From: Bryobacterales bacterium
GTDB lineage: Bacteria; Acidobacteriota; Terriglobia; Bryobacterales; Bryobacteraceae
Length of the DNA stretch: 64,000 nucleotides
Assembly: GCA_947446025.1 (NCBI GenBank)
Contig: CANFEY010000020.1
Coordinates: 1 to 64,000, forward strand
Direction: 5' to 3'
Numbering within the stretch: the first letter of the stretch is position 1; every line of letters begins with the position of its first letter. Below the pieces are notes generated by a model. It saw only the letters and a list, made by a program, of their open reading frames with translations. It did not search any database and was not told the origin of the DNA. A program made the translations under genes and the position numbers. Shown piece after piece: positions 1 to 8,398 of the stretch.

Positions 1-33
1 AAGCGCATCTTGGCATGGCGTGCAACTGGCACT

Positions 34-137
34 GAGTGTATCAAAGCAGCAATTCCCGGCCAGCCCAAGCCGGCGAATCTAATGGCTTTATCGGCTATCG
101 AGTGTATCAAAGCAGCAATTCCCGGCCAGCCCAAGCC
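34..137. repeat. Two 38-bp direct repeats separated by 28 bp
   Basis: The same 38 bases (starting GAGTGTATC and ending CCCAAGCC) occur at 34-71 and 100-137 with no mismatch that I can see. The 28 bases between them are unrelated to the repeat. The geometry resembles two CRISPR units, but there are only two copies, no cas gene is visible and the window edge cuts off anything to the left. A simple 66-bp tandem duplication is equally possible. No gene is seen in 1-240. Confidence 0.7.
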
Positions 138-207
138 TAACACCCTTCGCTCCCGCAGTCGGCCCTATTAGGGTTGTGAGATTTGTAATGGCTGAGGGGC
201 CGACGTG

Positions 208-226
208 GCGGGGCGATGAGCCCCGC
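208..226. terminator. GC-rich hairpin downstream of brnTA
   Basis: A perfect 7-bp stem (208-214 with 220-226) closes a 5-base loop, 15 bases beyond the antitoxin stop codon. There is no T-tract on the minus strand, so calling it a terminator is an inference from position only. Confidence 0.35.
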
Positions 227-240
227 GAAAACTTAGATGC

Positions 241-492
241 CTACTTTGGCGCGTTCATGGCCTGTTCGAGGGTTTCCCGAATGAAGCGCGTGTAGGGAAT
301 GCCTCTGTCACGTGCACGGGCTTTCACGGCTTCCAGTAACGGCCTGGGGACGCGCATGTTAATTTGGTCGTCCTTCTTCTCGAATTCGAACCGGGTGGGC
401 TTGAACTGAGAGAAGTCGAGCGTGGACAGGTCTTGGGCTAGGAAGGCCTCGGCCTGTTTGTCAGTCTTCAGTCGTGGCACTTTCTTTTTCAT
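241..492 (-). CDS. brnA: BrnA/CopG-type antitoxin
   Basis: This is a small (83 aa) ribbon-helix-helix-type protein. Its C-terminal half, with INMRVPRPLLEAVKARA and a GIPYTRFIRETLEQA helix, matches the CopG/BrnA antitoxin family, which neutralises BrnT by direct contact and represses the shared promoter by binding DNA. The ATG at 492 is chosen because AGGAGG lies at 502-507, nine bases upstream; an in-frame TTG at 501 would sit against the SD. The gene starts inside the 3' end of the toxin gene (32-bp overlap), so the two are co-transcribed. The strong SD here, against none on the toxin, would favour antitoxin synthesis. The family assignment is by recognition of the pattern, not by alignment. 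Confidence 0.8.
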   Translation of the reverse strand: MKKKVPRLKTDKQAEAFLAQDLSTLDFSQFKPTRFEFEKKDDQINMRVPRPLLEAVKARARDRGIPYTRFIRETLEQAMNAPK

Positions 493-766
493 AAGCGGCA
501 ACCTCCTTGGCGTGCATATAACGCACCGACACGGGACGGATGAAGTGGCGCTGATTCATCGTCCGCAGGGTGAAAGCCACAAAAATGGGCCTCCCTGTAT
601 TCGTTCTTCCTATCGCAATCAGGCGGTCTTCCGCCACTGAGTGCTTCAGATCGGGTGCAACGCGCGGGTTGTTTTCAAACACAGCCTCGATCTCAGCGAC
701 GGATAGGCCATGTTTCTGACATTTTGCGCGATTGCCGTCATCCCAATCGAATCCGCTGACCCGCAT
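461..766 (-). CDS. brnT: BrnT family ribonuclease toxin
   Basis: This 101-aa protein has the BrnT hallmarks: an N-terminal FDWDDGNRAKCQKHGLS segment, an acidic DLKHSVAEDRLIAIGRT strand and a C-terminal RPVSVRYMHAKEVAAYE segment. Known BrnT toxins are RelE-fold ribonucleases that inhibit translation and are held by BrnA. The order toxin-then-antitoxin is typical of brnTA. The ATG at 766 has no Shine-Dalgarno sequence; a near-leaderless promoter lies just upstream. The gene appears intact. Confidence 0.85.
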   Translation of the reverse strand: MRVSGFDWDDGNRAKCQKHGLSVAEIEAVFENNPRVAPDLKHSVAEDRLIAIGRTNTGRPIFVAFTLRTMNQRHFIRPVSVRYMHAKEVAAYEKESATTED

Positions 767-775
767 TCCGATCCC

Positions 776-804
776 AGGATATCACTATACAAATGTATAT
801 ACAA
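776..804 (-). promoter_or_regulatory. brnTA promoter with overlapping palindromic operator
   Basis: On the minus strand TTGTAT (804-799) and TATCCT (781-776) are separated by 17 bases, and the -10 ends 9 bases before the brnT ATG. The -35 region overlaps a perfect palindrome TGTATATACA (794-803) and an inverted repeat TATAC-aaat-GTATA (786-799), a plausible binding site for the BrnA-BrnT complex. The elements are seen directly; the autoregulation is inferred from the family. Confidence 0.6.
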
Positions 805-820
805 TAGGTAGCCGCCGTGG

Positions 821-1273
821 TTAGGTGCGCTGCTCGGAGACGGAGCGGTCGGCCAACTCGCCCAGGATCGGGAGGCGGTAGTCTTCGTTGTTGTGGACTT
901 TGATGAGCATGACGATCCAGGCGGCGAAGACGGCTAGGGTGAGCAGGCGGGGGATGATTTGGCCGGGCATGCTGGGGCCGAAGCGGAAGACCGGGGAGAC
1001 GAACCAATCCACGAGCAGGTAGGCGACGAAGATGTAGAGTCCTTGGAAGGCGTGGAAGAGGACGCGGCGGTTGGCTTTGAATTGGTGGCTGGAGAGAACG
1101 GCGATGGCGGGGATCCAGCCGACCCAGGGGATGTAGCAGAGCACGGTGGCGTTTCGGTCGGAGAGGTTGGCCCAGAAGTTGGCGGGGTTGCTGGGCTGCT
1201 GTGGGCGGCCGCAGCTGGGGCAGAATTTGTCGGCGTCGCCGAGTTGCTTGCCGCATTGTTGACAGAATGCCAT
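821..1273 (-). CDS. Zinc-ribbon DUF4870-like membrane protein
   Basis: The protein (150 aa from the ATG at 1273) opens with a double CxxC zinc ribbon (CQQCGKQL, then CPSCGRPQ) and continues with three or four hydrophobic segments beginning near NATVLCYIPWVGWIPAI. That layout fits DUF4870/Tic20-like membrane proteins carrying an N-terminal zinc_ribbon_2 domain. The function is unknown. The reading frame extends upstream to 1435, but that part runs under the divergent MBL gene and looks non-coding. ATGs at 1282 and 1273 are both possible, and neither has a convincing SD. Confidence 0.75.
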   Translation of the reverse strand: MAFCQQCGKQLGDADKFCPSCGRPQQPSNPANFWANLSDRNATVLCYIPWVGWIPAIAVLSSHQFKANRRVLFHAFQGLYIFVAYLLVDWFVSPVFRFGPSMPGQIIPRLLTLAVFAAWIVMLIKVHNNEDYRLPILGELADRSVSEQRT

Positions 1274-1286
1274 CTCTGCCATAGGG

Positions 1287-1292
1287 TACGAT
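1287..1292 (+). promoter_or_regulatory. -10-like hexamer TACGAT, leaderless arrangement
   Basis: TACGAT ends six bases before the ATG at 1299, with no SD between. Transcription from it would begin at or next to the start codon. Confidence 0.45.
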
Positions 1293-1298
1293 ATCGGC

Positions 1299-2269
1299 AT
1301 GAAGCTTGTTCCGCTATTTTTGTTGGCTGGATCGCTGTGGGCGGCGGATCCGCTGCGGCTGTATTTCATAGACGTCGAGGGCGGGCAGGCTACGTTGGTG
1401 GTGACGCCTTCGAAGCAGACGCTGTTGATTGACACCGGCTACGACGGTTTCGGCGGGCGGGACACGGTGCGCATCCAGGCGGCGATGAAGGATGCGGATG
1501 TGAAGAAGATCGACTACCTGTTGATCACGCATTTTCACAGCGATCATGTGGGCGGCGTGACGAACTTGATGGCGCAGGTTCCTGTGGGCGCGTTTCTGGA
1601 TCATGGGGTGAGCATTGAGACGGGTTCGTATGATGCGGCCTGGACCGTCGCGTTTGCGAAGGGGAAGCATCAGGTGGTGGTGCCGGGCGATAAGATTCCT
1701 CTGAAGGATGTTGGGGTTCAGATTGTAGCGGGGGCGGGGAAGGATCGGGCGGGGACGGGGTCGGCGAACGCTCAGTGTGCTGGGTTGGTGGAGCGGGGGC
1801 CGGAGACGGGGGAGACACGCAATCGCTGGCGTTGGTGGTGGAGTTCGGGAGGTTCCGGTTTTTGGACCCGGGGGATTTGACGTACAACCGGGAGTTGGCG
1901 CTGCTGTGTCCGGTGAACCAGGTGGGTAAAGTGGATTTGTTCTTATCGACGCATCATGGGTCGGAGTCGCCGCGGGCCATTTGGGATTTGGGGGCGCGGG
2001 TGGCGATCATGAATAATGGTCCGCGCAAGGGCGGAGATGCGGCGGGGTGGAAGAACATAGCGGCGTCGCCGGGGCTAGAGGATTTATGGCAGCTGCACTA
2101 CGGCATCGCGGCGGGCGGCGACGGCAATTCGCGGGATGCGCTGATCGCGAATTTGGTGCCGGGCGGGGATGAGGACGGAAAGTTCCTGAAGGTGGAGGCG
2201 CTGGCGACAGGCGAGTTTTCCGTCACGAATTCGCGCAACAAGTACAGCAAGCGGTACGCGGCGCGCTAG
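1299..2269 (+). pseudogene. Secreted MBL-fold hydrolase with one frameshift
   Basis: The first part (1299 to about 1790) encodes a signal peptide (MKLVPLFLLAGSLWAADP) and an MBL-fold domain with an intact THFHSDHVGG metal motif. The conserved continuation (GRFRFLDPGDLTYNRELALL, THHGSESP, SPGLEDLWQLHY, and a terminal VTNSRNKYSKRYAAR) is in another frame and runs to the stop at 2269. The switch means one base is missing, and G-runs at 1794-1798 and 1809-1813 are the obvious places. The family is the secreted MBL/ComEC-like hydrolases common in acidobacteria; the substrate is unknown. It could be a true pseudogene or a homopolymer base-call error. The 3' end overlaps the convergent phosphatase gene by 4 bp. 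Confidence 0.8.
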
Positions 2270-3033
2270 CCCACGTTGAACACGGCGCGGACCTGCTCCA
2301 CCAGGCGGGGGGCGCATCCGACGGCGTTGCCGCGTTCAATAGAGCGGGAGCCGTCGAGCGCGAAGAACGCGGCGCCGGATTCTTCGAGGATGAGCTTGAG
2401 CGGGGCAAGGTCCCAGGGCGCGACTTTAGGTTCGAACCAAACATCGGCTTGACCTGCGGCGACCATGCAGGCATCGAGTGCGCCACCGTAGGAGCGGACG
2501 GACCAGGATTGCTGGCAGAGCGAGGCGACTTGCATCAGGTAGGGCCGCGCTTCGGCAAGGTGCAGGCCGTTGGGGTTGAAGGCGCACTCGGCCAGTGAGG
2601 TGATCGAGGAGGCGCGCAGAGGCTGGGCATTGCGGAATGCGCCGCCCGCGCGGGTGGCCCAATAAGTCTCTTGCAGCAGGGGGAAGTGGGCGACGCCGGC
2701 GGCGGGCTCGCCATCGGCTTCGAGCGCGAGCAGGACGCACCAGAAGCGGTTGCCGCGGACGAAGTCGCGCGTACCGTCGATGGGGTCGATGATCCAACGG
2801 CGTCCGCTGGTGCCGGGTTTGGTGGAGCCCTCCTCTCCCAGGATGCCGTCGGCGGGGAACTCGGCTTCGATGGCTTCGCGGATGAGGAGCTCGTTCTCTT
2901 TGTCCGCGCGGGTGACGGGTGAGGCGTCGGCTTTCGTCTCGGGTGTGATTCCTTCGTGGCGGATGCGGATGGCTTGTTCGCCGGCGGCGTTGGCCATGCG
3001 CTGGGCAAAGTCGAGTTCTCTCTCAAAAGGCAT
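2266..3033 (-). CDS. Inositol monophosphatase family phosphatase (HisN/SuhB-like)
   Basis: This 255-aa protein has the complete metal-binding signature of Li+-sensitive phosphatases: GEEG near residue 68, IDPIDGTRDF near 81 and WDLAPL near 209. Such enzymes dephosphorylate inositol-1-phosphate, histidinol-phosphate or 3'-phosphoadenosine phosphates. The RDFVRGNRFWC segment resembles histidinol-phosphatase HisN, but no his genes are nearby, so the substrate stays open. The ATG at 3033 is divergent from the ABC-F gene 47 bp away. Confidence 0.85.
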   Translation of the reverse strand: MPFERELDFAQRMANAAGEQAIRIRHEGITPETKADASPVTRADKENELLIREAIEAEFPADGILGEEGSTKPGTSGRRWIIDPIDGTRDFVRGNRFWCVLLALEADGEPAAGVAHFPLLQETYWATRAGGAFRNAQPLRASSITSLAECAFNPNGLHLAEARPYLMQVASLCQQSWSVRSYGGALDACMVAAGQADVWFEPKVAPWDLAPLKLILEESGAAFFALDGSRSIERGNAVGCAPRLVEQVRAVFNVG

Positions 3034-3080
3034 AGTTCATTTTCGCGCGAAAGGGGGCGGTCACGATATCCTGAACTGTA

Positions 3081-4718
3081 GTGATCTCTTTTTCCAACAT
3101 AAGCAAGCAGTACGGCAAGCAACTCATTTTCGTAGAAACATCCTTCCAGTTGAATCCGGGGGAGAAGGCGGGGCTGGTCGGGCCGAATGGCGCGGGCAAG
3201 ACTACGCTGTTCCGGATGATTGTGGGGGAGGAGTCGCCGGATGATGGCGACGTTACGGTTCCCAAGAAGCTCACCATCGGCTACTTCCGTCAGGACGTGG
3301 AGGAGATGCAGGGGCGGAGCGTGCTCGACGAAGCCATCGCGGGGAGCGGGCGCGTCGGCGATTTACATCACGAGCTGAACGAGCTGCAGAACGCGATGGA
3401 GGATCCGTCCAAGGCCGACGAGATGGACGCGATTCTGGATCGCTTTGGGCACGTGCAGGAAGAGTATGAGCATCTGGATGGCTACGCGCTGGAGGCGCAG
3501 GCCCGCGAGGTGTTGCATGGGCTTGGCTTCCACGATGACCAGATCGACGCCGATGTGGGTGCGCTTTCGGGCGGGTGGAAGATGCGCGTGGCGCTGGCTC
3601 GGGTTTTGTTGGGGCGGCCGGATGTGTTGCTGATGGACGAGCCGACTAACCACTTGGACATTGAATCGATCATTTGGTTGGAGCAGTTCCTCAAAGCCTA
3701 TGAAGGCGCGCTGTTGATGACGTCGCATGATCGCGAGTTCATGAACCGGCTGGTGAATAAGATCCTGGAAATCGACGCGGGTGAGGTGTTTACCTACTCG
3801 GGCGACTACGATTTCTACGAGCGGGAGCGGAATATCCGCGAGACGAATCAGCAGGCCTCCTTTGCGAGGCAGCAGGCGATGCTGGCCAAGGAGCAGCGTT
3901 TCATTGATCGCTTCCGGACGCACGCTGCTAAGGCTTCGCAGGTGCAGAGCCGCATCAAGGCGCTGGATAAGATTGAGAAGATCGAGCTGCCGAAGAAGCG
4001 CACGGTGGTAAAGTTTGAGTTCCGCACGCCGCCGCGGTCCGGGGATCAGGTGGCGGTGATTGAGGGCTTGTCAAAGGCGTACGGGTCGCGCACGATTTAC
4101 GACGGGTTCAACATGATTGTGCGGCGCGGGGAGCGCTGGTGTGTGATGGGGCGCAACGGAGCGGGGAAGTCGACGCTGCTGAAGATGATGGCGGGGGCGC
4201 TCAATCCGGATGCGGGTGAAGTGAGGTTGGGCGCGAGTTTGAAGATGGGGTACTTCGCGCAGCAATCGCTGGATGTGCTGAATGCGGATCTGACTGTGAT
4301 TGAGCAGTTGCAGAACGATTTTCCGCAGGATGGGATCGGGTCACTCAGGTCGCTGGCCGGGGCGTTTCAGTTTTCGGGGGATGACACGGATAAGAAGATC
4401 CGGTCGTTGTCAGGTGGCGAGAAATCGCGGCTGGCGATGGCTCGGATGCTGTATGATCCGCCGAATTTCCTGGTGTTGGATGAGCCGACGAATCACTTGG
4501 ATCTGGCTACCAAGGAGATGTTGGTGGAAGCGTTGAAGGAGTTCGAGGGGACGATGATTTTCGTCTCGCACGACCGCATGTTTTTGCGCGGGCTGGGGAC
4601 GCGGGTGCTGGAATTGGGCGGGGAGAGCGGGACGGAGAAGGAGCCTCGGCTGTATCCGGGGACGTATGTCGAGTATGTGGAGGCGATGGGGCAGGAGGCT
4701 CCGGGGACGCATACGTAG
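3081..4718 (+). CDS. ABC-F family ribosome-associated ATPase
   Basis: The protein (545 aa) has two ABC ATPase domains with no membrane segment. The first has GPNGAGKTT, ALSGGWKMRVALAR and LLMDEPTNHLD; the second has GRNGAGKST, SLSGGEKSRLAMAR and FLVLDEPTNHLDL. A charged linker (NQQASFARQQAM to KAASQVQSRIKAL) occupies the position of the P-site-tRNA-interacting motif. This is the ABC-F layout (EttA/Uup/YbiT), proteins that act on stalled or initiating ribosomes. The GTG at 3081 is the first start after an in-frame TGA at 3072-3074. No C-terminal coiled coil is present, so it is shorter than Uup. The subfamily is not resolved. Confidence 0.92.
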   Translation: MISFSNISKQYGKQLIFVETSFQLNPGEKAGLVGPNGAGKTTLFRMIVGEESPDDGDVTVPKKLTIGYFRQDVEEMQGRSVLDEAIAGSGRVGDLHHELNELQNAMEDPSKADEMDAILDRFGHVQEEYEHLDGYALEAQAREVLHGLGFHDDQIDADVGALSGGWKMRVALARVLLGRPDVLLMDEPTNHLDIESIIWLEQFLKAYEGALLMTSHDREFMNRLVNKILEIDAGEVFTYSGDYDFYERERNIRETNQQASFARQQAMLAKEQRFIDRFRTHAAKASQVQSRIKALDKIEKIELPKKRTVVKFEFRTPPRSGDQVAVIEGLSKAYGSRTIYDGFNMIVRRGERWCVMGRNGAGKSTLLKMMAGALNPDAGEVRLGASLKMGYFAQQSLDVLNADLTVIEQLQNDFPQDGIGSLRSLAGAFQFSGDDTDKKIRSLSGGEKSRLAMARMLYDPPNFLVLDEPTNHLDLATKEMLVEALKEFEGTMIFVSHDRMFLRGLGTRVLELGGESGTEKEPRLYPGTYVEYVEAMGQEAPGTHT

Positions 4719-4991
4719 GGTCACGCAAAGGCGCCGCGAACGCAAAGTAGGCTACGACTTGTCGCGTGGGCACCGGCGTGTGGGGAAGTGGGCCGTGGCG
4801 ATTGGTTGGGGATTGGCGGTAGCGGGTGACGTTGGTCGGATGGCAGTGTTGCCCTGTGCTTACTCGACGGAATGGGGGTTTCCGCAAAGGGTGATTCCAG
4901 CCTGATGGAATGCTTGCCGAATAGAGCTACCAAAGTTCGCGGAGATGTTCCCTTGTCCCTACACGATGGCAGGCGGAATCGCCTGCACCAC
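4719..4991. other. Intergenic region between convergent genes
   Basis: I see no convincing gene in these 273 bases. They contain a small direct repeat of ACGCAAAG just after the ABC-F stop and, at 4969-4986, a dispersed palindrome annotated separately. Confidence 0.6.
4969..4986. repeat. REP-like palindrome GCAGGCG-gaat-CGCCTGC
   Basis: A perfect 7-bp stem with a 4-base loop lies just after the stop of the cytochrome gene. Near-identical palindromes recur at 8399, 43399, 55632 and 55673. Confidence 0.75.
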
Positions 4992-5438
4992 CTACTTGAT
5001 CAGGTACTTGTCGTGGCAGGCGGCGCAGGAATCCAGAATCTTGCCGCCGACGTCGCCGCCTAGGAGGTCCATGTCTTTTTTGTTGATGGCAACCAGCGCG
5101 GCCTTGCCGGCGTCGCGCATCAGTTTGGCGGCGGCGTTCCAGGCGGCGGGGTTGGCGGCTTTGGCTTTGGAGGCGACTGTGGTCTTGCCGGTGGCGATGC
5201 GGCCGGGGACCATCATCAGGTTGCCGGCCTCGGCGAGGGCGAGGGCTTGTTTACGGAAGTCGGCCCAGTCGGCGTCGGTGGGCTTCTCTTTGCTGGCCGC
5301 GTCGAACAGCGCGTTGGAGGCGGGGATCGCCATGTCGAGCATGATGTCCTTGGTCGAGGCCACGCTTTCATAGGTTGCGACTTGAGCGAAGAGCGCGCCG
5401 GTGATCGCGAGGGCGGAGAGCGAGATGAGAATGCGCAT
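4992..5438 (-). CDS. Exported monoheme c-type cytochrome
   Basis: The protein (148 aa) has a signal peptide (residues 1 to about 19), a helical body and a single CAACH heme site near the C-terminus (138-142). Late heme attachment after a four-helix body is the layout of class II cytochromes (cytochrome c' type), which carry electrons or bind small gases in the periplasm. No partner oxidoreductase is adjacent. The ATG at 5438 is preceded by GATAAT six bases upstream and no SD. Confidence 0.8.
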   Translation of the reverse strand: MRILISLSALAITGALFAQVATYESVASTKDIMLDMAIPASNALFDAASKEKPTDADWADFRKQALALAEAGNLMMVPGRIATGKTTVASKAKAANPAAWNAAAKLMRDAGKAALVAINKKDMDLLGGDVGGKILDSCAACHDKYLIK

Positions 5439-5444
5439 GGATCT

Positions 5445-5478
5445 ATTATCAGCAACTCTGGGGCCGTTGGGCTACAAT
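5445..5478. promoter_or_regulatory. Divergent -10 hexamers for cytochrome and phosphatase genes
   Basis: On the minus strand GATAAT (5450-5445) ends six bases before the cytochrome ATG at 5438. On the plus strand TACAAT (5473-5478) ends six bases before the GTG at 5485. Both give leaderless or near-leaderless transcripts. No clear -35 boxes were recognised. Confidence 0.5.
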
Positions 5479-5484
5479 TCCCTG

Positions 5485-7342
5485 GTGGCTGGAATCTTCT
5501 CGCAGAGTACCCGATTTCAAGTCGTCGCAGTGGGTCTCTTGGCGTTGGCGGCCTTGGCCTTTGGGGCGGGGTACCTGGGAGCGGGTTGGATTGCGACGGC
5601 GCTGATTGTGAATTTCTTTGGGTTCCGCAAGCGCCTCCTATGGAGTGTGCGCAACCGCCTGCTGCTCACGTTTCTTCTCGCTGGGGTGGTGCCGATGGTG
5701 CTGTTCGCCGGATTGGTTTACTTGGGAGCGGCGATGCTGCTCTCGCAATTCACGGCAGAGCGCGTCAGCCTGGGGGTCAAGGGCCGTCTGGCCGAACTGT
5801 CCGGCGCGGCGCGGGATATCGCCACGGCGGCGTCGCTTGGCCCTGATGACACGCTCATCGCCGACGCCCTGCGACTGCGTGTCCCGCGCATGGCGGTGGT
5901 GATCGGATGGAACGGCCGGGTTACCGGGCTGCCGCAAGATGGCGCGATGGCGGCCGTGCCGGAGGGGCTTCCCGCGGAATTTGAAGGACTGCTCCGTCAA
6001 GGTGCCGCTTACTTCCTGGCCGCCCGTGCCGCAGGGAGCGCGCGCAACGCCGACGTCTTCGTCTACCAACCGTTGGACGGACCGGCGCTGGCCTCGCTCA
6101 CGGGCGGCGCGGTTGAGGTACGGGAAATCGTGGCACCGGACCAGGATGTGAACATTAGGAGCCGTGACATCGGCCCTCGTCAATTGCCGGGTCCGATGGG
6201 TTGGTACGATTCTTTGCTCTTCGGCGTGGTGCAGTGGCCCTTGTTAAACGCTGCCGGTGGCGAACCGGAGGTGGGCCTGGTGGTGTTTTCGAGGCCATCG
6301 CTGCTGCTGGAAGGAATACTCAAGACGCAAATGGCAGCCACGTACGGAAGAATTTTCGCGTTTGTCGGGGTCCTGTTTCTGCTGGCCGAAGCAGTTGCCC
6401 TTTTCTTTACCGTGAAGCTGACCTGGACGGTTACACGCTCCGTGCATGCGCTATACAACGGCACGCAACAGGTGGCGCTGGGGGATTTCACGCACTCCAT
6501 TCCGGTGCGCGGCGCGCATCAACTGAGTGAACTGGCCGCGTCCTTCAACGGCATGTCCACGAAGATCCAGCACTTTTTGGGGGAGATGAAGAAGAAGGAA
6601 AAGATTGAATCGGAGTTGGAGATTGCGCGGCAGGTGCAGGCCCGGTTGTTCCCGCGTACGGTGCCGGAGCTGCGGACGCTGGAGATGCAAGGGGTGTACA
6701 TTCCGGGGCGGTTTATTAGCGGGGACTACTACGACTTTGTGAAGCTGGGTGACCGGTACACGGCGATTGCGTTGGGGGATGTATCGGGAAAGGGAGTTTC
6801 GGCGGCGCTGTTGATGGCGAGCATTCAGGCTTCGCTGCATGCGCAGTTGAGTTTCGCGGGGGAGGGGAATCCGGTGCTGTCAACGGCGACGCTGATGGCG
6901 CTGATCGGGCAGCAGCTGTATGAGAGCACTCCGGCGGAGAAGTACGCTACGTTTTTCTGTTCGGTGTACGACGATGAGACGGGGGTGTTGCGGTACACCA
7001 ATGCGGGGCACCTGCAGCCGATTTTGGTGCGGGAGGGGAAGGCGTCGAGCTTGCCGGGTGATGGGATGGTGGTGGGGCTGTTGCCGAACGTGAAGTATGA
7101 GCAGCAGGAAATACAACTATTGCCGGGGGGACTTGGTCGCGATATTTTCGGACGGGATTCCGGAGGCGGAGAACGCGGCGGCGGAGGAGTACGGGGAGGC
7201 TCGGCTGGCGGAGTTGCTGGTGAAGAATGCGGGGGCTGGGTTGGGTGTGGTGATTGAGCGGGTCACGGCTTCGGTGGATGGGTGGGCGCACGATCCGGCG
7301 GCTCGGGATGATACTACGTTTGTGGTGATGCGGCGGAGGTAG
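5485..7342 (+). pseudogene. HAMP/SpoIIE (RsbU-like) PP2C phosphatase with one frameshift
   Basis: Residues from the GTG at 5485 give two N-terminal membrane segments, a roughly 240-aa extracytoplasmic sensor region, a third membrane helix, a HAMP domain (ALGDFTHSIPVRG) and a SpoIIE-type PP2C domain (ELEIARQVQARLFP, SGDYYDF, GDVSGKG, TNAGHLQP). The conserved end, GDLVAIFSDGIPEAEN to DDTTFVVM, lies one base out of phase, because the six-G run at 7125-7130 has one G too many; removing it restores LPGDLVAIFSDG. RsbU-type phosphatases act on anti-anti-sigma factors. The in-frame ATG at 5401 overlaps the divergent cytochrome gene, so the GTG next to TACAAT is preferred. A sequencing error is as likely as a real mutation. 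Confidence 0.85.
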
Positions 7343-7348
7343 AGCGCC

Positions 7349-7383
7349 TGTCCGCTTGCTGACGCGCGCGGTTCAGTGCTGGG
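7349..7383. repeat. Degenerate half-copy of a dispersed inverted-repeat element
   Basis: The stretch from CTGTCCGCT to GCGGTTCAGTGCTGG between two convergent genes matches one arm of the long inverted repeat at 45398-45495, with a variable middle. Only this one arm is recognisable here. Confidence 0.55.
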
Positions 7384-7393
7384 GGCCTCTGTG

Positions 7394-7897
7394 CTAAAAC
7401 GCGGTGCCGATGAAGGGGAGCATGCGGCCCCAGTACATTACGCCGAACCATAGGAACAGGGACGAGGCGGCGACTACTTTGGCTGCGAGCGGGGCGTCGG
7501 CACCGGGGCCCAGGGCTTCCACGCGTTGGGAGACTTTGGCTCCATAGAAGTACAGCACGTTCAAGCCGGCCAGGAGCACGAACAGCATCTTCATCTGGAA
7601 GGCGATGTTATGGGTGTACTGTTTCGCGTCGGCGGTGTAGAACATGAGTCCGGTGATCAGGTTCGCTGTGAAACCCGCGATGCCCCAGGGGACCAGGCGA
7701 TGCAGGGGGCGCATGGGGATCTGCTTCGCGACGCCCAGCATGCGGAGGTCGAGGACACCGATGGCTCCCACCATCATGGCGAGGCCGAGGAAGTGGATGG
7801 TTTCACAGAATGCCCATAGCCAGGGGTCGTCGCGCATTACAAAAGCTAGCTGAGTGTCATTCAGCCAGGCGGCGAGAGAATCGAGGAGTTTGATCAT
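7394..7897 (-). CDS. DUF6644-like membrane protein, operon gene 8
   Basis: The protein (167 aa) has about four membrane helices, a conserved His in CETIHFLGLAMMVG, and the terminal motif GVMYWGRMLPFIGTAF. It is a paralogue of the three upstream genes: each has an H-x-x-GL(A/G) helix, a mid-protein FYTADAK/LLMADA turn and a C-terminal GR(M/L)(L/M) box. The assignment to DUF6644 is by recognition. The function is unknown; a conserved intramembrane His could ligate heme. The ATG at 7897 overlaps the previous stop as ATGA, which implies translational coupling; a longer reading to 7957 is not needed. Confidence 0.75.
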   Translation of the reverse strand: MIKLLDSLAAWLNDTQLAFVMRDDPWLWAFCETIHFLGLAMMVGAIGVLDLRMLGVAKQIPMRPLHRLVPWGIAGFTANLITGLMFYTADAKQYTHNIAFQMKMLFVLLAGLNVLYFYGAKVSQRVEALGPGADAPLAAKVVAASSLFLWFGVMYWGRMLPFIGTAF

Positions 7898-8367
7898 ACG
7901 CCTGCCACCGGGCCTAGATAGGCCATGAGGCGGCCCGCGGTGGTTGCTCCGACCCAAAGAAAGATGGAGATCCAGGCGAGGGTTTTCGCGTTGGATGGAA
8001 GCGCGCCGCCGCGCATGCGCTTATGGATGATGGTGACGTTCCACACGGCGAGGGCGATCAGCGCCATCTTGACGTAGAAGACGGGGTTGACCATTTTGGT
8101 GGATGCGTCGGCCATGAGGAGAATGATGCCGGAGAGGGCGTTGAGCCAAAACCCGAGCCACAGGAACGGGAAGAGGCGCTCATAGGGCGCGATGGGGGAT
8201 TCAGCGGCGAAGCCGAGGAGACGCAGGTCGAAGGCGAAGCTGATGCCCATGAGCAGCGCGAGGCCGAGGGTGTGGAAGGTCAGGATGAGCGCGTAGCCGA
8301 AGAGGGAGCCGGATTCGCGGACCCAGGTGCTGAAGGGGAGGTTCTCCACCCCTGTAAGGAATTCCAT
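7894..8367 (-). CDS. DUF6644-like membrane protein, operon gene 7
   Basis: This 157-aa protein has about four membrane helices. It carries the conserved helix TFHTLGLALLMG, the turn IILLMADASTKMVN and the C-terminal GRLMAYLGPVAGV. With gene 6 (8425-8910) it forms a subgroup ending in AYxGPVAG, whereas genes 5 and 8 end in LPFIGxAF. An alternation of subtypes along one operon suggests that the products assemble as distinct subunits of one complex (inference). A REP-like palindrome separates it from gene 6. Confidence 0.75.
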   Translation of the reverse strand: MEFLTGVENLPFSTWVRESGSLFGYALILTFHTLGLALLMGISFAFDLRLLGFAAESPIAPYERLFPFLWLGFWLNALSGIILLMADASTKMVNPVFYVKMALIALAVWNVTIIHKRMRGGALPSNAKTLAWISIFLWVGATTAGRLMAYLGPVAGV

Positions 8368-8398
8368 GGGTAGATGCGGAGCAATTTAGGGGCCGACT

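Noticed and set aside
1299-2269. Programmed -1 frameshifting in the MBL gene
   Set aside because: No slippery heptamer of the X XXY YYZ kind is evident at the junction, and the family has no known frameshifting; a base loss in a G-run explains it better.
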